Origin: UBA3937 sp050951585
GTDB taxonomy: Bacteria > Bacillota > Peptococcia > DRI-13 > DTU073
DNA length: 64,000 bases
NCBI GenBank assembly: GCA_050951585.1
Contig: JBMNJI010000002.1
Span: 1 to 64,000 of the forward strand
Direction of reading: 5' to 3'
The notes under the pieces are model-generated. The model ran no database searches, was not told where the DNA came from, and saw only the letters and a list, made by a program, of their open reading frames with translations. Below are positions 44,035-51,810 of the stretch, one piece after another (position 1 is the first letter of the stretch; each line of letters starts with the position of its first letter). Position numbers and translations under genes: made by a program.

Positions 44035-46758
44035 TCACGCCTCCCGCCCGCAGCATTTTTTATACTTTTTCCCACTGCCACACGGACATAAATCGTTCCG
44101 GCCAATTTTCTCCACATGGCGCGGTTGTTTTTTCACTTCATCCTCCTCAGAACGGTTTTCCACCATATCCTGCCGTTCGGCCGGCCGTTCCACCACGGAA
44201 ACATGGTAAACAAAACGGACGATATCCTCCTGAATTTCCTCAACCATCTGATTAAACATATCATATGCTTCAAACTTGTATTCCACCAACGGATCCTTCT
44301 GACCATACGCACGCAGTCCAATCCCCTGACGCAACTGGTCCATCGCATCCAGGTGGCCCATCCATTTTTCGTCAACGACACGCAGAGTCACCAGGCGCTC
44401 GAGCTCGCGCATGTTTTCGGCACCCAGTTCCTCTTCCCGCGCCCGGAAGCCTTCCATCGCCTGCTCCAGCAATAAATCGCGGACCTCCTGGCTGTCCAGT
44501 TTGGCTAAATCCTCCGGATTCAGATTGTGCGTCGGCAAGAAATACAAACGCGCCTTTTCTAGCATGCTCTTTAAATCCCATTCTTCGGGATAGTTACTCC
44601 CGCCAGTATAACTGTCAATCGTTCTGGCCGTGACCTTCTCAATCATATCCAGAACATTTTCCTTAATATCCTCACCCATCAGCACACTGCGGCGCTGACC
44701 ATAGATGACCTCTCTTTGCTGATTCATCACATCATCATATTCCAGGACGTGTTTCCGCAGATCAAAGTTGCGCGACTCCACCCGTCTCTGGGCGTTCTCA
44801 ATAGCCCGCGAAATCATCTTGTTTTCAATGGGCATCTCATCATCCATACCCAGTCTATCCATGAGCCCCATAATATTCTCCGCGCCAAAAAGACGCATCA
44901 AATCATCCTCAAGGGAGATATAGAACTGCGTGGAACCGGGGTCACCCTGCCGCCCCGAACGGCCCCTCAACTGATTGTCGATCCGGCGGCTTTCGTGACG
45001 TTCCGTCCCGATAATATGCAGTCCGCCTAAACTAATAACCTCCTCATGCTCTTTGTCGGTTTCCTGTTTCTTTTCGGCAAAGAGCTGCTCATAACGCTCA
45101 CGCGCCCGCAAAACCTGCTCATCATCGACCACACTATGACTGGCTGCTTCTTCGATGATGAGGGAAGAATAACCCTCCTTTAGCATCTCCAGGCGGGCTA
45201 AAAAACCGGGATTACCACCTAACAGAATATCGGTACCGCGACCGGCCATATTGGTAGAAACGGTCACCGCACCCTTTCGGCCGGCCTGGGCGACAATCTG
45301 TGCTTCCATTTCATGATATTTCGCATTCAAGACCTGATGGGCGATCCCTTTTTCCTTCAGCATCTTGCTCAAGACTTCCGACTTTTCGATGGAAATTGTC
45401 CCGACCAGCACAGGCTGTCCCTTGGCATGACGCTCCGCAATGGCCTCCACCGCCGCCCGAAATTTGCCCAGTTCTGTCCGGTAAACCACATCGGGCAAGT
45501 CTTGCCGGATCATTTCTTTATTGGTCGGAATAACGGTCACTTCCAGCTTATAGATCTTGCGGAATTCCTCTTCCTCGGTTAAAGCCGTACCGGTCATCCC
45601 GGCCAGTTTCTCGTACATCCGGAAATAATTCTGGAAGGTAATCGTCGCTAAGGTCTGGGATTCCTTCTCGATCTTCACGCCTTCTTTGGCTTCAATGGCC
45701 TGATGCAGACCTTCGCTGTAACGCCGGCCATACATCAAACGTCCGGTAAATTCATCAACAATAATGATCTGCCCGTCCTTGACCACATAATCCACATCCC
45801 GCTTCATCAGGGCATGGGCATGCAGAGCCTGATTCACATGATGGCTCAGCTCAATATTGATGTCCTCATAGAGGTTTTCCACCCCGAGCATCTTCTCCAC
45901 CCGGGCAACCCCTTCTTCGCTTAAGGCTACTGTCTTCAGCTTTTCATCCACATTATAATCAACCTCGCGCCGCAGCTGCGGGATAATCCGCGCCACCCGC
46001 ATATACAAATCCTTCGGTTTGTCCCCGGCGCCGGAAATGATCAGAGGAGTACGCGCTTCGTCGATTAAAATACTGTCTACCTCGTCAACGATGGCATAAT
46101 GCAAGCTCCGTTGGACCAAATGCTCCGGATGGGAGACCATATTATCACGCAGATAATCAAAACCAAATTCATTATTGGTCCCGTAAGTAATATCCGCCGC
46201 GTACGCCTGCTTTCTTTCGTCAAAGTCGAGTCCATGCACAATCAGGCCTACCGATAAGCCTAAAAACTTATAAATCTGCCCCATCCATTCGCTGTCACGT
46301 TTGGCCAGATAATCATTGACCGTCACCACGTGCACACCCTTACCGGTAAGCGCGTTGAGATAGGCAGGCAAGGTTGCCACCAGCGTTTTCCCTTCACCTG
46401 TTTTCATCTCAGCGATATTCCCTTCATGCAGGACCATTCCGCCGATTAACTGCACATCAAAATGACGTAACCCCAGGATTCTCCTGGAGGCCTCGCGCAC
46501 CACGGCAAAAGCTTCCGGAAGCAGTTCATCAAGTGTTTCGCCATTAGCCAAACGCGTTTTAAATTCCTGCGTTTTTCCCTGTAATTCCGTATTGCTTAAA
46601 GCCATTAAGCCGTCTTCCAGACTATTTATAATCTCAACCTTTTTACTAAACTTTTTAATCTCTTTGGCATTTATATCAAATAAACCTTTGAGAAATTCGA
46701 AGCCCACCGCTACACCCGCTTTCTCTGTTTCATTCCCTATACATCCTTTTTTACTCAT
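44035..46758 (-). CDS. secA: Protein translocase ATPase SecA
   Basis: Motor ATPase driving preprotein export through SecYEG. The 907-residue protein has Walker A MKTGEGKT at about 118-125, VNDYLAKRDSEWMG, DEVDSILIDEARTPL (Walker B), the helicase motifs AGMTGTA and STNMAGRGTDI, the RIDNQLRGRSGRQGDPG segment, and a C-terminal zinc-binding CPCGSGKKYKKCC (SEC-C) motif. Start is uncertain: the ATG at 46758 has only a weak ribosome site, and a GTG 17 codons later fits the family N-terminus (GFEFLKGLFDINAKEIKKF) better. Confidence 0.96.
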   Translation of the reverse strand: MSKKGCIGNETEKAGVAVGFEFLKGLFDINAKEIKKFSKKVEIINSLEDGLMALSNTELQGKTQEFKTRLANGETLDELLPEAFAVVREASRRILGLRHFDVQLIGGMVLHEGNIAEMKTGEGKTLVATLPAYLNALTGKGVHVVTVNDYLAKRDSEWMGQIYKFLGLSVGLIVHGLDFDERKQAYAADITYGTNNEFGFDYLRDNMVSHPEHLVQRSLHYAIVDEVDSILIDEARTPLIISGAGDKPKDLYMRVARIIPQLRREVDYNVDEKLKTVALSEEGVARVEKMLGVENLYEDINIELSHHVNQALHAHALMKRDVDYVVKDGQIIIVDEFTGRLMYGRRYSEGLHQAIEAKEGVKIEKESQTLATITFQNYFRMYEKLAGMTGTALTEEEEFRKIYKLEVTVIPTNKEMIRQDLPDVVYRTELGKFRAAVEAIAERHAKGQPVLVGTISIEKSEVLSKMLKEKGIAHQVLNAKYHEMEAQIVAQAGRKGAVTVSTNMAGRGTDILLGGNPGFLARLEMLKEGYSSLIIEEAASHSVVDDEQVLRARERYEQLFAEKKQETDKEHEEVISLGGLHIIGTERHESRRIDNQLRGRSGRQGDPGSTQFYISLEDDLMRLFGAENIMGLMDRLGMDDEMPIENKMISRAIENAQRRVESRNFDLRKHVLEYDDVMNQQREVIYGQRRSVLMGEDIKENVLDMIEKVTARTIDSYTGGSNYPEEWDLKSMLEKARLYFLPTHNLNPEDLAKLDSQEVRDLLLEQAMEGFRAREEELGAENMRELERLVTLRVVDEKWMGHLDAMDQLRQGIGLRAYGQKDPLVEYKFEAYDMFNQMVEEIQEDIVRFVYHVSVVERPAERQDMVENRSEEDEVKKQPRHVEKIGRNDLCPCGSGKKYKKCCGREA

Positions 46759-46829
46759 ACCTTACCATCTTTTAATTTTAACATGATGTTTTCACTCACG
46801 CAATGCCACAAAATATATTACTCTTCCCT

Positions 46830-46869
46830 AACACAGGAAAGACGGCTCTCTAGCCGTCTTTCCTGTGTT
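46830..46869 (-). terminator. Long perfect hairpin after hpf
   Basis: An 18-base perfect inverted repeat (AACACAGGAAAGACGGCT and its complement) with a four-base loop lies about 50 bases after the hpf stop. There is no T-run on either side, so it may act as an mRNA-stabilising or Rho-assisted element rather than a classical terminator. Confidence 0.65.
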
Positions 46870-46920
46870 GCGATTCACTTTACTATTTTAAATCCTGTAT
46901 CCGGGTTAAGCCCTCACTCT

Positions 46921-47484
46921 TTAGTCGATTTCCGGTTCGATCAAGCCGTAGTTACCGTCTTTCCGGCGATAGATCACATTAATCTGATCCGTATCCGCAT
47001 TGGCAAAAACATAAAAGCCATGATTAAGGAGGTTCATCTGCATAATGGCCTCTTCCGCGTTCATCGGTTTAAAGGCAAAACGTTTTGTCCTGACCAACCG
47101 TTGAACATCAGCTTCCGGACTCTCGGCAGGCATTCCGGGAATGCCCGGTAGTAGATCCTCCGCACTCGTGGCAATATCACTGACCTTCAGCTGTTTCACC
47201 TTTTTGCTCAAACGGGTTTTATATTTATCCATCTGTCTTTCCAGTTTGTCTATCACTAAATCCACCGAAGAATACATATCCAGTGACTCCTCTTCGCCTC
47301 TTAAAATAAAACCGTTTAAGGGAATTGTCACTTCAACACGTTGCCGGCCCTTCTCCACGAGCAAAGAAACCACAGCTTCAGGAGAATTATCAAAGTACTT
47401 GTCAAGTCGATGCAACCTTTTTTCGATATATTCCTTCAAACCTTCAGTAACTTGAATATTTTTTCCTCTGTATTGAAACCTCAT
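46921..47484 (-). CDS. hpf: Ribosome hibernation promoting factor, long form
   Basis: Dimerises 70S ribosomes into inactive 100S particles in stationary phase. The 187-residue protein has the N-terminal S30AE domain (MRFQYRGKNIQVTEGLKEYI ...), a variable linker rich in Pro/Ala (GIPGMPAESPE), and the C-terminal dimerisation domain (VRTKRFAFKPMNAEEAIMQM and following), defining the long form. The ATG at 47484 has GGAG eight bases upstream. Located between cspA-type gene and secA, as in Bacillus (yvyD). Confidence 0.95.
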   Translation of the reverse strand: MRFQYRGKNIQVTEGLKEYIEKRLHRLDKYFDNSPEAVVSLLVEKGRQRVEVTIPLNGFILRGEEESLDMYSSVDLVIDKLERQMDKYKTRLSKKVKQLKVSDIATSAEDLLPGIPGMPAESPEADVQRLVRTKRFAFKPMNAEEAIMQMNLLNHGFYVFANADTDQINVIYRRKDGNYGLIEPEID

Positions 47485-47624
47485 ACAATCCACTCCTTTC
47501 ACGAGCCTCTATAATAATTATTATTCCCTCCTTGCAAGAAAAATCCTGCAACAAAGGATAAAGATAGACAATTCAGTCAATGCTTTGCATCCGCCACTCT
47601 ACTCAAAGAATGTAGCAGTGTAAA

Positions 47625-47653
47625 CAAAAACCCCGGTACATCATATACCGGGG
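47625..47653 (-). terminator. Terminator of the cold-shock protein gene
   Basis: CCCCGGTA / TACCGGGG stem with a seven-base loop followed by TTTTTG on the minus strand, about 40 bases after the stop. Confidence 0.92.
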
Positions 47654-47690
47654 AGTACTTTTTCTCTACTATCCCGTGAAAAAACCGAGC

Positions 47691-47888
47691 TTAGCACTTC
47701 ACAACGTTGGCAGCTTGCAAACCTTTTGGTCCATCGACTATTTCAAATTCGACCGCTTCGCCTTCATATAAAGTCTTAAACCCTTCTTCCTGAATAGCCG
47801 AAAAATGTACGAAGACATCGTTTCCGTCTTCTCTCTCAATAAAACCATAACCTTTTTCTTTGTTAAACCATTTTACTTTTCCTTGCAT
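47691..47888 (-). CDS. Cold-shock protein (CspA family)
   Basis: 65-residue single-stranded nucleic-acid-binding OB-fold protein acting as an RNA chaperone. RNP1-like KGYGFIEREDG and RNP2-like VFVHFSAI motifs are intact. The ATG at 47888 (MQGKVKWFN) has AGGAGG ten bases upstream; an ATG three codons earlier is too close to it. Own promoter and terminator. Confidence 0.96.
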   Translation of the reverse strand: MQGKVKWFNKEKGYGFIEREDGNDVFVHFSAIQEEGFKTLYEGEAVEFEIVDGPKGLQAANVVKC

Positions 47889-47938
47889 CGAAAACATTCC
47901 TCCTAAAATCTAACTAGCAGAATAAATCTACTCTGATG

Positions 47939-47967
47939 ATTATAGCACCTCTAACCGCTGAAGTCAA
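47939..47967 (-). promoter_or_regulatory. Sigma-A promoter of the cold-shock gene
   Basis: TTGACT (47962-47967), a 17-base spacer and TATAAT (47939-47944) on the minus strand, about 50 bases before the start codon. The leader between promoter and gene is about 45 bases, shorter than the long thermosensing leaders of E. coli cspA. Confidence 0.85.
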
Positions 47968-48010
47968 ACGAATCTGTCATTATTTTGCCTACAATCTGTC
48001 AACATTTGCC

Positions 48011-48733
48011 TCATAAGATTTTACTCAAAAAATTTCTGGTCCGTTCATGCCGGGCATGGCCGAAAAGCTGCTCCGGCGTCCCTTCTTCCACGATGCGCCC
48101 TTCATCCATAAACAGCACGCGGTCCCCCACCTCACGGGCAAAACCCATCTCGTGTGTCACCACCACCATCGTCATGCCCTCGCCGGCCAGGTCTTTCATC
48201 ACGTTCAGAACCTCGCCGACCATCTCCGGGTCCAAAGCCGAGGTAGGCTCGTCAAAAAGCATCACCCGCGGCTGCATCGCCAAAGCGCGGGCAATGGCCA
48301 CTCTTTGCTGTTGTCCGCCGGAAAGGGAGTCGGGATAAACATCCGCCTTCTCACTTAACCCAATCTTCTGCAGCAACGCCAATGCTCTTTCTTCCGCTTC
48401 CTGGCGCGACAGTCCCCGCACCTTCATCGGGGCAAGGACGATATTCTCTAGCGCCGTCTTATGCGGAAACAGGTTGAAACGTTGAAAAACCATCCCCACG
48501 TCCGCCCGTAAGCGATTGATGTCGGTACGCGGATCGGTCACGGAGATGTTATCAATCATAATCTCTCCGGAAGTCGGCTTCTCCAAAAAATTAAGGCAAC
48601 GCAAAAAGGTGCTTTTCCCGGAACCGGAAGGGCCAATTACCACCACCACTTCCTTTTCCCGCACCTTTGTCGTGATCCCTTTTAAGACCTCCAGCTTGCC
48701 AAAAACCTTTACCAAATCAGTCACGTCGATCAC
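48011..48733 (-). CDS. Polar amino acid ABC transporter, ATP-binding protein
   Basis: 240-residue ABC ATPase of the GlnQ type. Walker A GPSGSGKST, Q-loop FQRFNLF, signature SGGQQQRVAIA, Walker B LFDEPTSALDPEM and H-loop VTHEMGF are present. Start is GTG at 48733 with AAGGAGG ten bases upstream, overlapping the permease gene by 17 bases. Last gene of the binding protein-permease-ATPase operon. Confidence 0.93.
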   Translation of the reverse strand: MIDVTDLVKVFGKLEVLKGITTKVREKEVVVVIGPSGSGKSTFLRCLNFLEKPTSGEIMIDNISVTDPRTDINRLRADVGMVFQRFNLFPHKTALENIVLAPMKVRGLSRQEAEERALALLQKIGLSEKADVYPDSLSGGQQQRVAIARALAMQPRVMLFDEPTSALDPEMVGEVLNVMKDLAGEGMTMVVVTHEMGFAREVGDRVLFMDEGRIVEEGTPEQLFGHARHERTRNFLSKIL

Positions 48734-49409
48734 TAACGGCCAGCCTCCTTTCCATCATGCTCACCAGACGGGAAATCGTCAGCGTCATCGCCAGATACAT
48801 CAGCAAAACGCCGGCCCAAACTGGAAAAGAAGCAAAAGTAACCGCAATGAACAACTGCCCTTTGCGCGTCAATTCTTCGATTCCGATGACCGAAAGCAAG
48901 GAAGTATCCTTGAGCATCGCAATAAACTCATTCCCCAGCGGGGGGACGATCCGTTTAAAGGCTTGCGGCAGGACAACATAACTCATCGTTTGCCAGTTGG
49001 TCATCCCCAGCGAACGGGCCGCCTCCGTTTGTCCGCGGTCAATCGACTGAATGCCTGCCCGGACAATCTCCGCCACATAAGCGCCGGAATTCAGCCCGCA
49101 AGCCAGGATCCCCGCCACATAAACATTAATCGGTAACTGGTGCCCTAATACCACATTCAGCAGGTTCGGAAGCCCAAGATAAATAATAAATATCTGCACT
49201 AATAAAGGGGTGCCGCGCAGAAAATCAATGTAAATCCTGGCTAAAGTGCGCAACAACGTCTTTTGGGAGAGGCGAGCCAGCCCCATGATGATTCCGATGA
49301 CCACCCCGATCGATACTGCCAAAGCGGTAATCCACATGGTCGTCACCGCACCCGTCAAAAGATGCGGAATAGCTCGCACAAATAACTCAGAAAAATTAGT
49401 AATAACCAA
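48717..49409 (-). CDS. Polar amino acid ABC transporter, permease
   Basis: About 230-residue His/Glu/Gln/Arg-type permease with five hydrophobic segments, the family entry motif LLTGAVTTMWITALAVSIGV and the EAA loop (AGIQSIDRGQTEAARSLGMT). No ATG is available; the frame opens at a TTG (49421), and a second TTG at 49409 sits behind GAGGGGG at usable spacing, so that start is chosen. Overlaps the ATPase gene. Confidence 0.9.
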   Translation of the reverse strand: MVITNFSELFVRAIPHLLTGAVTTMWITALAVSIGVVIGIIMGLARLSQKTLLRTLARIYIDFLRGTPLLVQIFIIYLGLPNLLNVVLGHQLPINVYVAGILACGLNSGAYVAEIVRAGIQSIDRGQTEAARSLGMTNWQTMSYVVLPQAFKRIVPPLGNEFIAMLKDTSLLSVIGIEELTRKGQLFIAVTFASFPVWAGVLLMYLAMTLTISRLVSMMERRLAVSDRRD

Positions 49410-49468
49410 GCACCCCCTCAAGCAGGGCCGCTAATGGCCATAAGCTCAAGCGGCCCGATCTGTCTGTC

Positions 49469-49532
49469 TACCTTTGATTCTGTTTATCTCTGATTCTGTT
49501 TACCTTTAATTCTATTCACCTCTACTCCGGTT
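49469..49532. repeat. Four imperfect 16-bp tandem repeats
   Basis: TACCTTTGATTCTGTT, TATCTCTGATTCTGTT, TACCTTTAATTCTATT and a more diverged fourth copy lie end to end in the spacer after the binding-protein gene and before the permease. A 28-base stretch separates the last copy from the binding-protein stop. Confidence 0.9.
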
Positions 49533-49560
49533 ACGGCTGACCTTTGTTTCTTTTCTTTCC

Positions 49561-50361
49561 TTACGGACGGGCATTGACCGGCAGTTCATATTTTGCTAAA
49601 AGCTCATCATAGGTCCCGTTTTCCATAACTTTCTCTAAGCCGCTATTTAATTTTGCCAGCAGGTCCGCATTCCCTTTCCGTACAGCAAAGCCATACTGTT
49701 CAACGCTCATCTGCTCACCGACAATCTTGATATCATCGTGCCCGCTCTTGATAAAGGCCTCGGTTACCTGCGCATCGTTGATAACCGCATCAACTGTTCC
49801 TTTGGTTAATTCCGCCATTAATACATCAATGGTATCATAGGTCAATACTTTAGCCACGACTCCTTCATCCTTCAACGCATTGGCGGTCTTAGCTCCGGTG
49901 GTGCCGATCTGAACCGCTACAGTCGTGCCCTTTAAATCCTCTGCTTGCTTAATCGTCTCATTTGATTTCGCCACCGCAATAGCCAAACCAGCATTAATAT
50001 AAGGCGCGGTAAAATCAACCTGTTTGCCTCTTTCTTCATCAATGGTCATCCCGGAAGCAACAATATCAATCGTCCCGGACTGGACGGCCGGAATCAGGGC
50101 GTCAAAGCCCAGGCTTTGGATTTCCACTTTGATTCCGCTCTCTTCCGCAATGGCCTTAATCAAATCAATATCAAAACCGATGATTTCGTCTGTTTCTAAA
50201 TCCTTGTACTCGAACGGTTGAAAGGTAGGCTCTGTTCCCACTTTATAAATCTTCTCCTCGTCAACATTCGAGTCCCCGTTCCCACAGGCCGCCATGCTCA
50301 TCATTAAACCTATCACTAAGAATACCGTACAAACCTTTCTCAACAAACTTCCCTTTTTCAT
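49561..50361 (-). CDS. Polar amino acid ABC transporter, substrate-binding lipoprotein
   Basis: 266-residue extracellular solute-binding protein. Signal peptide with lipobox (LMMSMAAC, Cys about 26) anchors it to the membrane. The SBP family 3 pattern is clear: GTEPTFQPFEYKD, GFDIDLIKAIAEE, FDALIPAVQSGTIDIVASGM and a DAVINDAQV segment. The Arg that binds the ligand carboxylate in this family may be in the MTIDEERGKQVDF segment. Probable substrates are glutamine or related amino acids, not decided by sequence. First gene of the operon. Confidence 0.92.
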   Translation of the reverse strand: MKKGSLLRKVCTVFLVIGLMMSMAACGNGDSNVDEEKIYKVGTEPTFQPFEYKDLETDEIIGFDIDLIKAIAEESGIKVEIQSLGFDALIPAVQSGTIDIVASGMTIDEERGKQVDFTAPYINAGLAIAVAKSNETIKQAEDLKGTTVAVQIGTTGAKTANALKDEGVVAKVLTYDTIDVLMAELTKGTVDAVINDAQVTEAFIKSGHDDIKIVGEQMSVEQYGFAVRKGNADLLAKLNSGLEKVMENGTYDELLAKYELPVNARP

Positions 50362-50412
50362 CTTTTCTTTGCCTCCCTTAATAATTTCCCAAGTTATATA
50401 CCATTAAAACTT

Positions 50413-50441
50413 ATTATACAATTCCCGCCCGTCATAAACAA
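50413..50441 (-). promoter_or_regulatory. Sigma-A promoter of the amino-acid transporter operon
   Basis: TTGTTT (50436-50441), a 17-base spacer and TATAAT (50413-50418) on the minus strand, about 50 bases before the binding-protein start. Confidence 0.75.
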
Positions 50442-50562
50442 GAGGAAGCTTGTTATGGCCGTATTAATTTTTCTACAATTTAGTCCACGTAAGAAATACA
50501 TTATTTCGACTCTTTTCCAGTTTTTTTCGCAGCCAAAATATACCCTTTTTTTTCACAAAAAC

Positions 50563-50592
50563 TGTGGATAATGTGGATAACCCTGTTAATAA
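50563..50592 (+). promoter_or_regulatory. Cluster of DnaA boxes
   Basis: Two perfect DnaA 9-mers (TGTGGATAA, the complement of TTATCCACA) abut at 50563-50571 and 50572-50580, followed three bases later by TGTTAATAA (50584-50592), one mismatch from the relaxed box TGTGNATAA. No dnaA or other origin gene is in the window. Confidence 0.7.
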
Positions 50593-50740
50593 CTCTGTCC
50601 ACGCGCTTTTTTTATTGTGGGTAGTTTTTCCTTGTAAAGAAAAATAAAAATTTTTATGCGCAAAAACCCCTTGACAAGGCCTGAAAAATTTTTTCTAAAG
50701 AAAAACACCATATTCGCAATATTAGTGAAATATAGCAAAC

Positions 50741-50767
50741 AAAAAAACGGCCGTTTTTTCAGCCGTT
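50741..50767 (-). terminator. Terminator of the fliD-fliS-chaperone unit
   Basis: AACGGC / GCCGTT stem with a ten-base A-rich loop followed by TTTTTTG on the minus strand, about 30 bases after the chaperone stop. Confidence 0.85.
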
Positions 50768-50794
50768 TTCGCTCTTATACATCTTTCGGGCACT

Positions 50795-51310
50795 TTATTT
50801 TGAATAGTCGATGAAGACCCCTCCATCAGCCTGGGGCTCCCCCTGATAAGCCTTGTTCATCTTCTTCGCCGCCTGCAGGTCATTGAGCTTGCCCCTGGTT
50901 TGTTCAATCGTCCGCCGCAATTTTTCTTCATTGTGCGCGTCCAGCTCTTTTATCCGGGTAAGCAGCTCGCCTAACCTGTCCAGCGAAGCGGTTAAGGCAT
51001 CCACTCCGGAGCCCGAAACCCTTGCTTTGATCCGGCTTAAATTAAATTCCTCGATCCCCATCGTCTCGTTAATTTCCTGTTTCAATTGATTAATTCCTTT
51101 GTTCAAGCTTTCCAAAGTCTCAATCAAGCCCTGCCGCTCATTGATGTACCTGATCAGTTGTTCAATATCCACATCCTCTTTTTCCAGCAACTCTGTCTGC
51201 TTTTTCGCCAGGCCCAGCATTTGCTCATAATAGGGCACCTGCGCCTGATAACTATCGGCGATACGCTGGAAAACGAGATTTAAAATACTATCACTCAACC
51301 GGTTCACCAC
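50795..51310 (-). CDS. FliT/FlgN-like flagellar export chaperone
   Basis: A 171-residue, almost wholly helical, coiled-coil-rich protein (QTELLEKEDVDIEQLIRYIN ... LESLNKGINQLKQEINETMG). FlgN/FliT-type chaperones share this all-helical form; the position straight after fliS is where fliT lies in Bacillus, and a separate flgN copy occurs near flgK. Start is GTG at 51310, overlapping fliS by 20 bases. Identity is inferred from size and context; no specific motif is decisive. Confidence 0.65.
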   Translation of the reverse strand: MVNRLSDSILNLVFQRIADSYQAQVPYYEQMLGLAKKQTELLEKEDVDIEQLIRYINERQGLIETLESLNKGINQLKQEINETMGIEEFNLSRIKARVSGSGVDALTASLDRLGELLTRIKELDAHNEEKLRRTIEQTRGKLNDLQAAKKMNKAYQGEPQADGGVFIDYSK

Positions 51311-51734
51311 CTACGACCCGTTTCTGCTCTCTCCTCAGTTGCAGGGCCACGTCAACCCACATTTGCCGTAAATCGGTGAGAAAGTCCATAACCTCCTCCA
51401 GAATGGCGGTGTCTTTTTTAATATTTGCTTCCACCAATCTCCGGTACAGATAATCGTAAAGGGCAAAGAGAGAGGCCGATATTTCATAATCCATATTCAA
51501 GCTGCTCTCTAATTCAATAATAATATCCTGGGTTTTGACGATAAACTGATGACACTCCGCCAGTTCACCTGCTTCCAGAGCTTTTTTCGCCTGCCCGCAA
51601 AAGCGCAACGCCCCATCAAAGAGCATCAGCAGTAATTTGTCCGGCGGTGCCGTTAACACTTGCTGTTGTTGGTATTGCAATTGGTACTGCTGCTGCTGAT
51701 ATTGCTGACTTTGATAAGGATTAGTCATGGCCAT
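51291..51734 (-). CDS. fliS: Flagellin export chaperone FliS
   Basis: Cytoplasmic chaperone that binds the flagellin C-terminus until export. The 147-residue protein contains the core LTAPPDKLLLMLFDGALRF and the helical LYDYLYRRLVEANIKKD. The N-terminus carries an unusual Gln/Tyr run (QQYQQQQYQLQYQQQQ) between the NPY start motif and the core. ATG has GGGAGG ten bases upstream. Confidence 0.93.
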   Translation of the reverse strand: MAMTNPYQSQQYQQQQYQLQYQQQQVLTAPPDKLLLMLFDGALRFCGQAKKALEAGELAECHQFIVKTQDIIIELESSLNMDYEISASLFALYDYLYRRLVEANIKKDTAILEEVMDFLTDLRQMWVDVALQLRREQKRVVGGEPVE

Positions 51735-51810
51735 TTTGTCTCAACCTCCCTTTCTCTTCTCGCAAAAGACTCAGCTTCACCAAGCTTTTCAACTCAACAT
51801 AGCATACCCC

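Larger units (their letters stand above)
50362..50794. other. Gene-free AT-rich region with DnaA-box cluster
   Basis: About 430 bases without a convincing gene, more AT-rich than the flanks. It contains the minus-strand promoter of the amino-acid transporter, a DnaA-box cluster, poly-T/poly-A tracts and a terminator for the flagellar chaperone gene. Confidence 0.8.

Noticed and set aside
50395..50790. Calling the DnaA-box region a replication origin
   Set aside because: Only two or three boxes, no dnaA/dnaN neighbour and no skew data; recorded as a cluster only.
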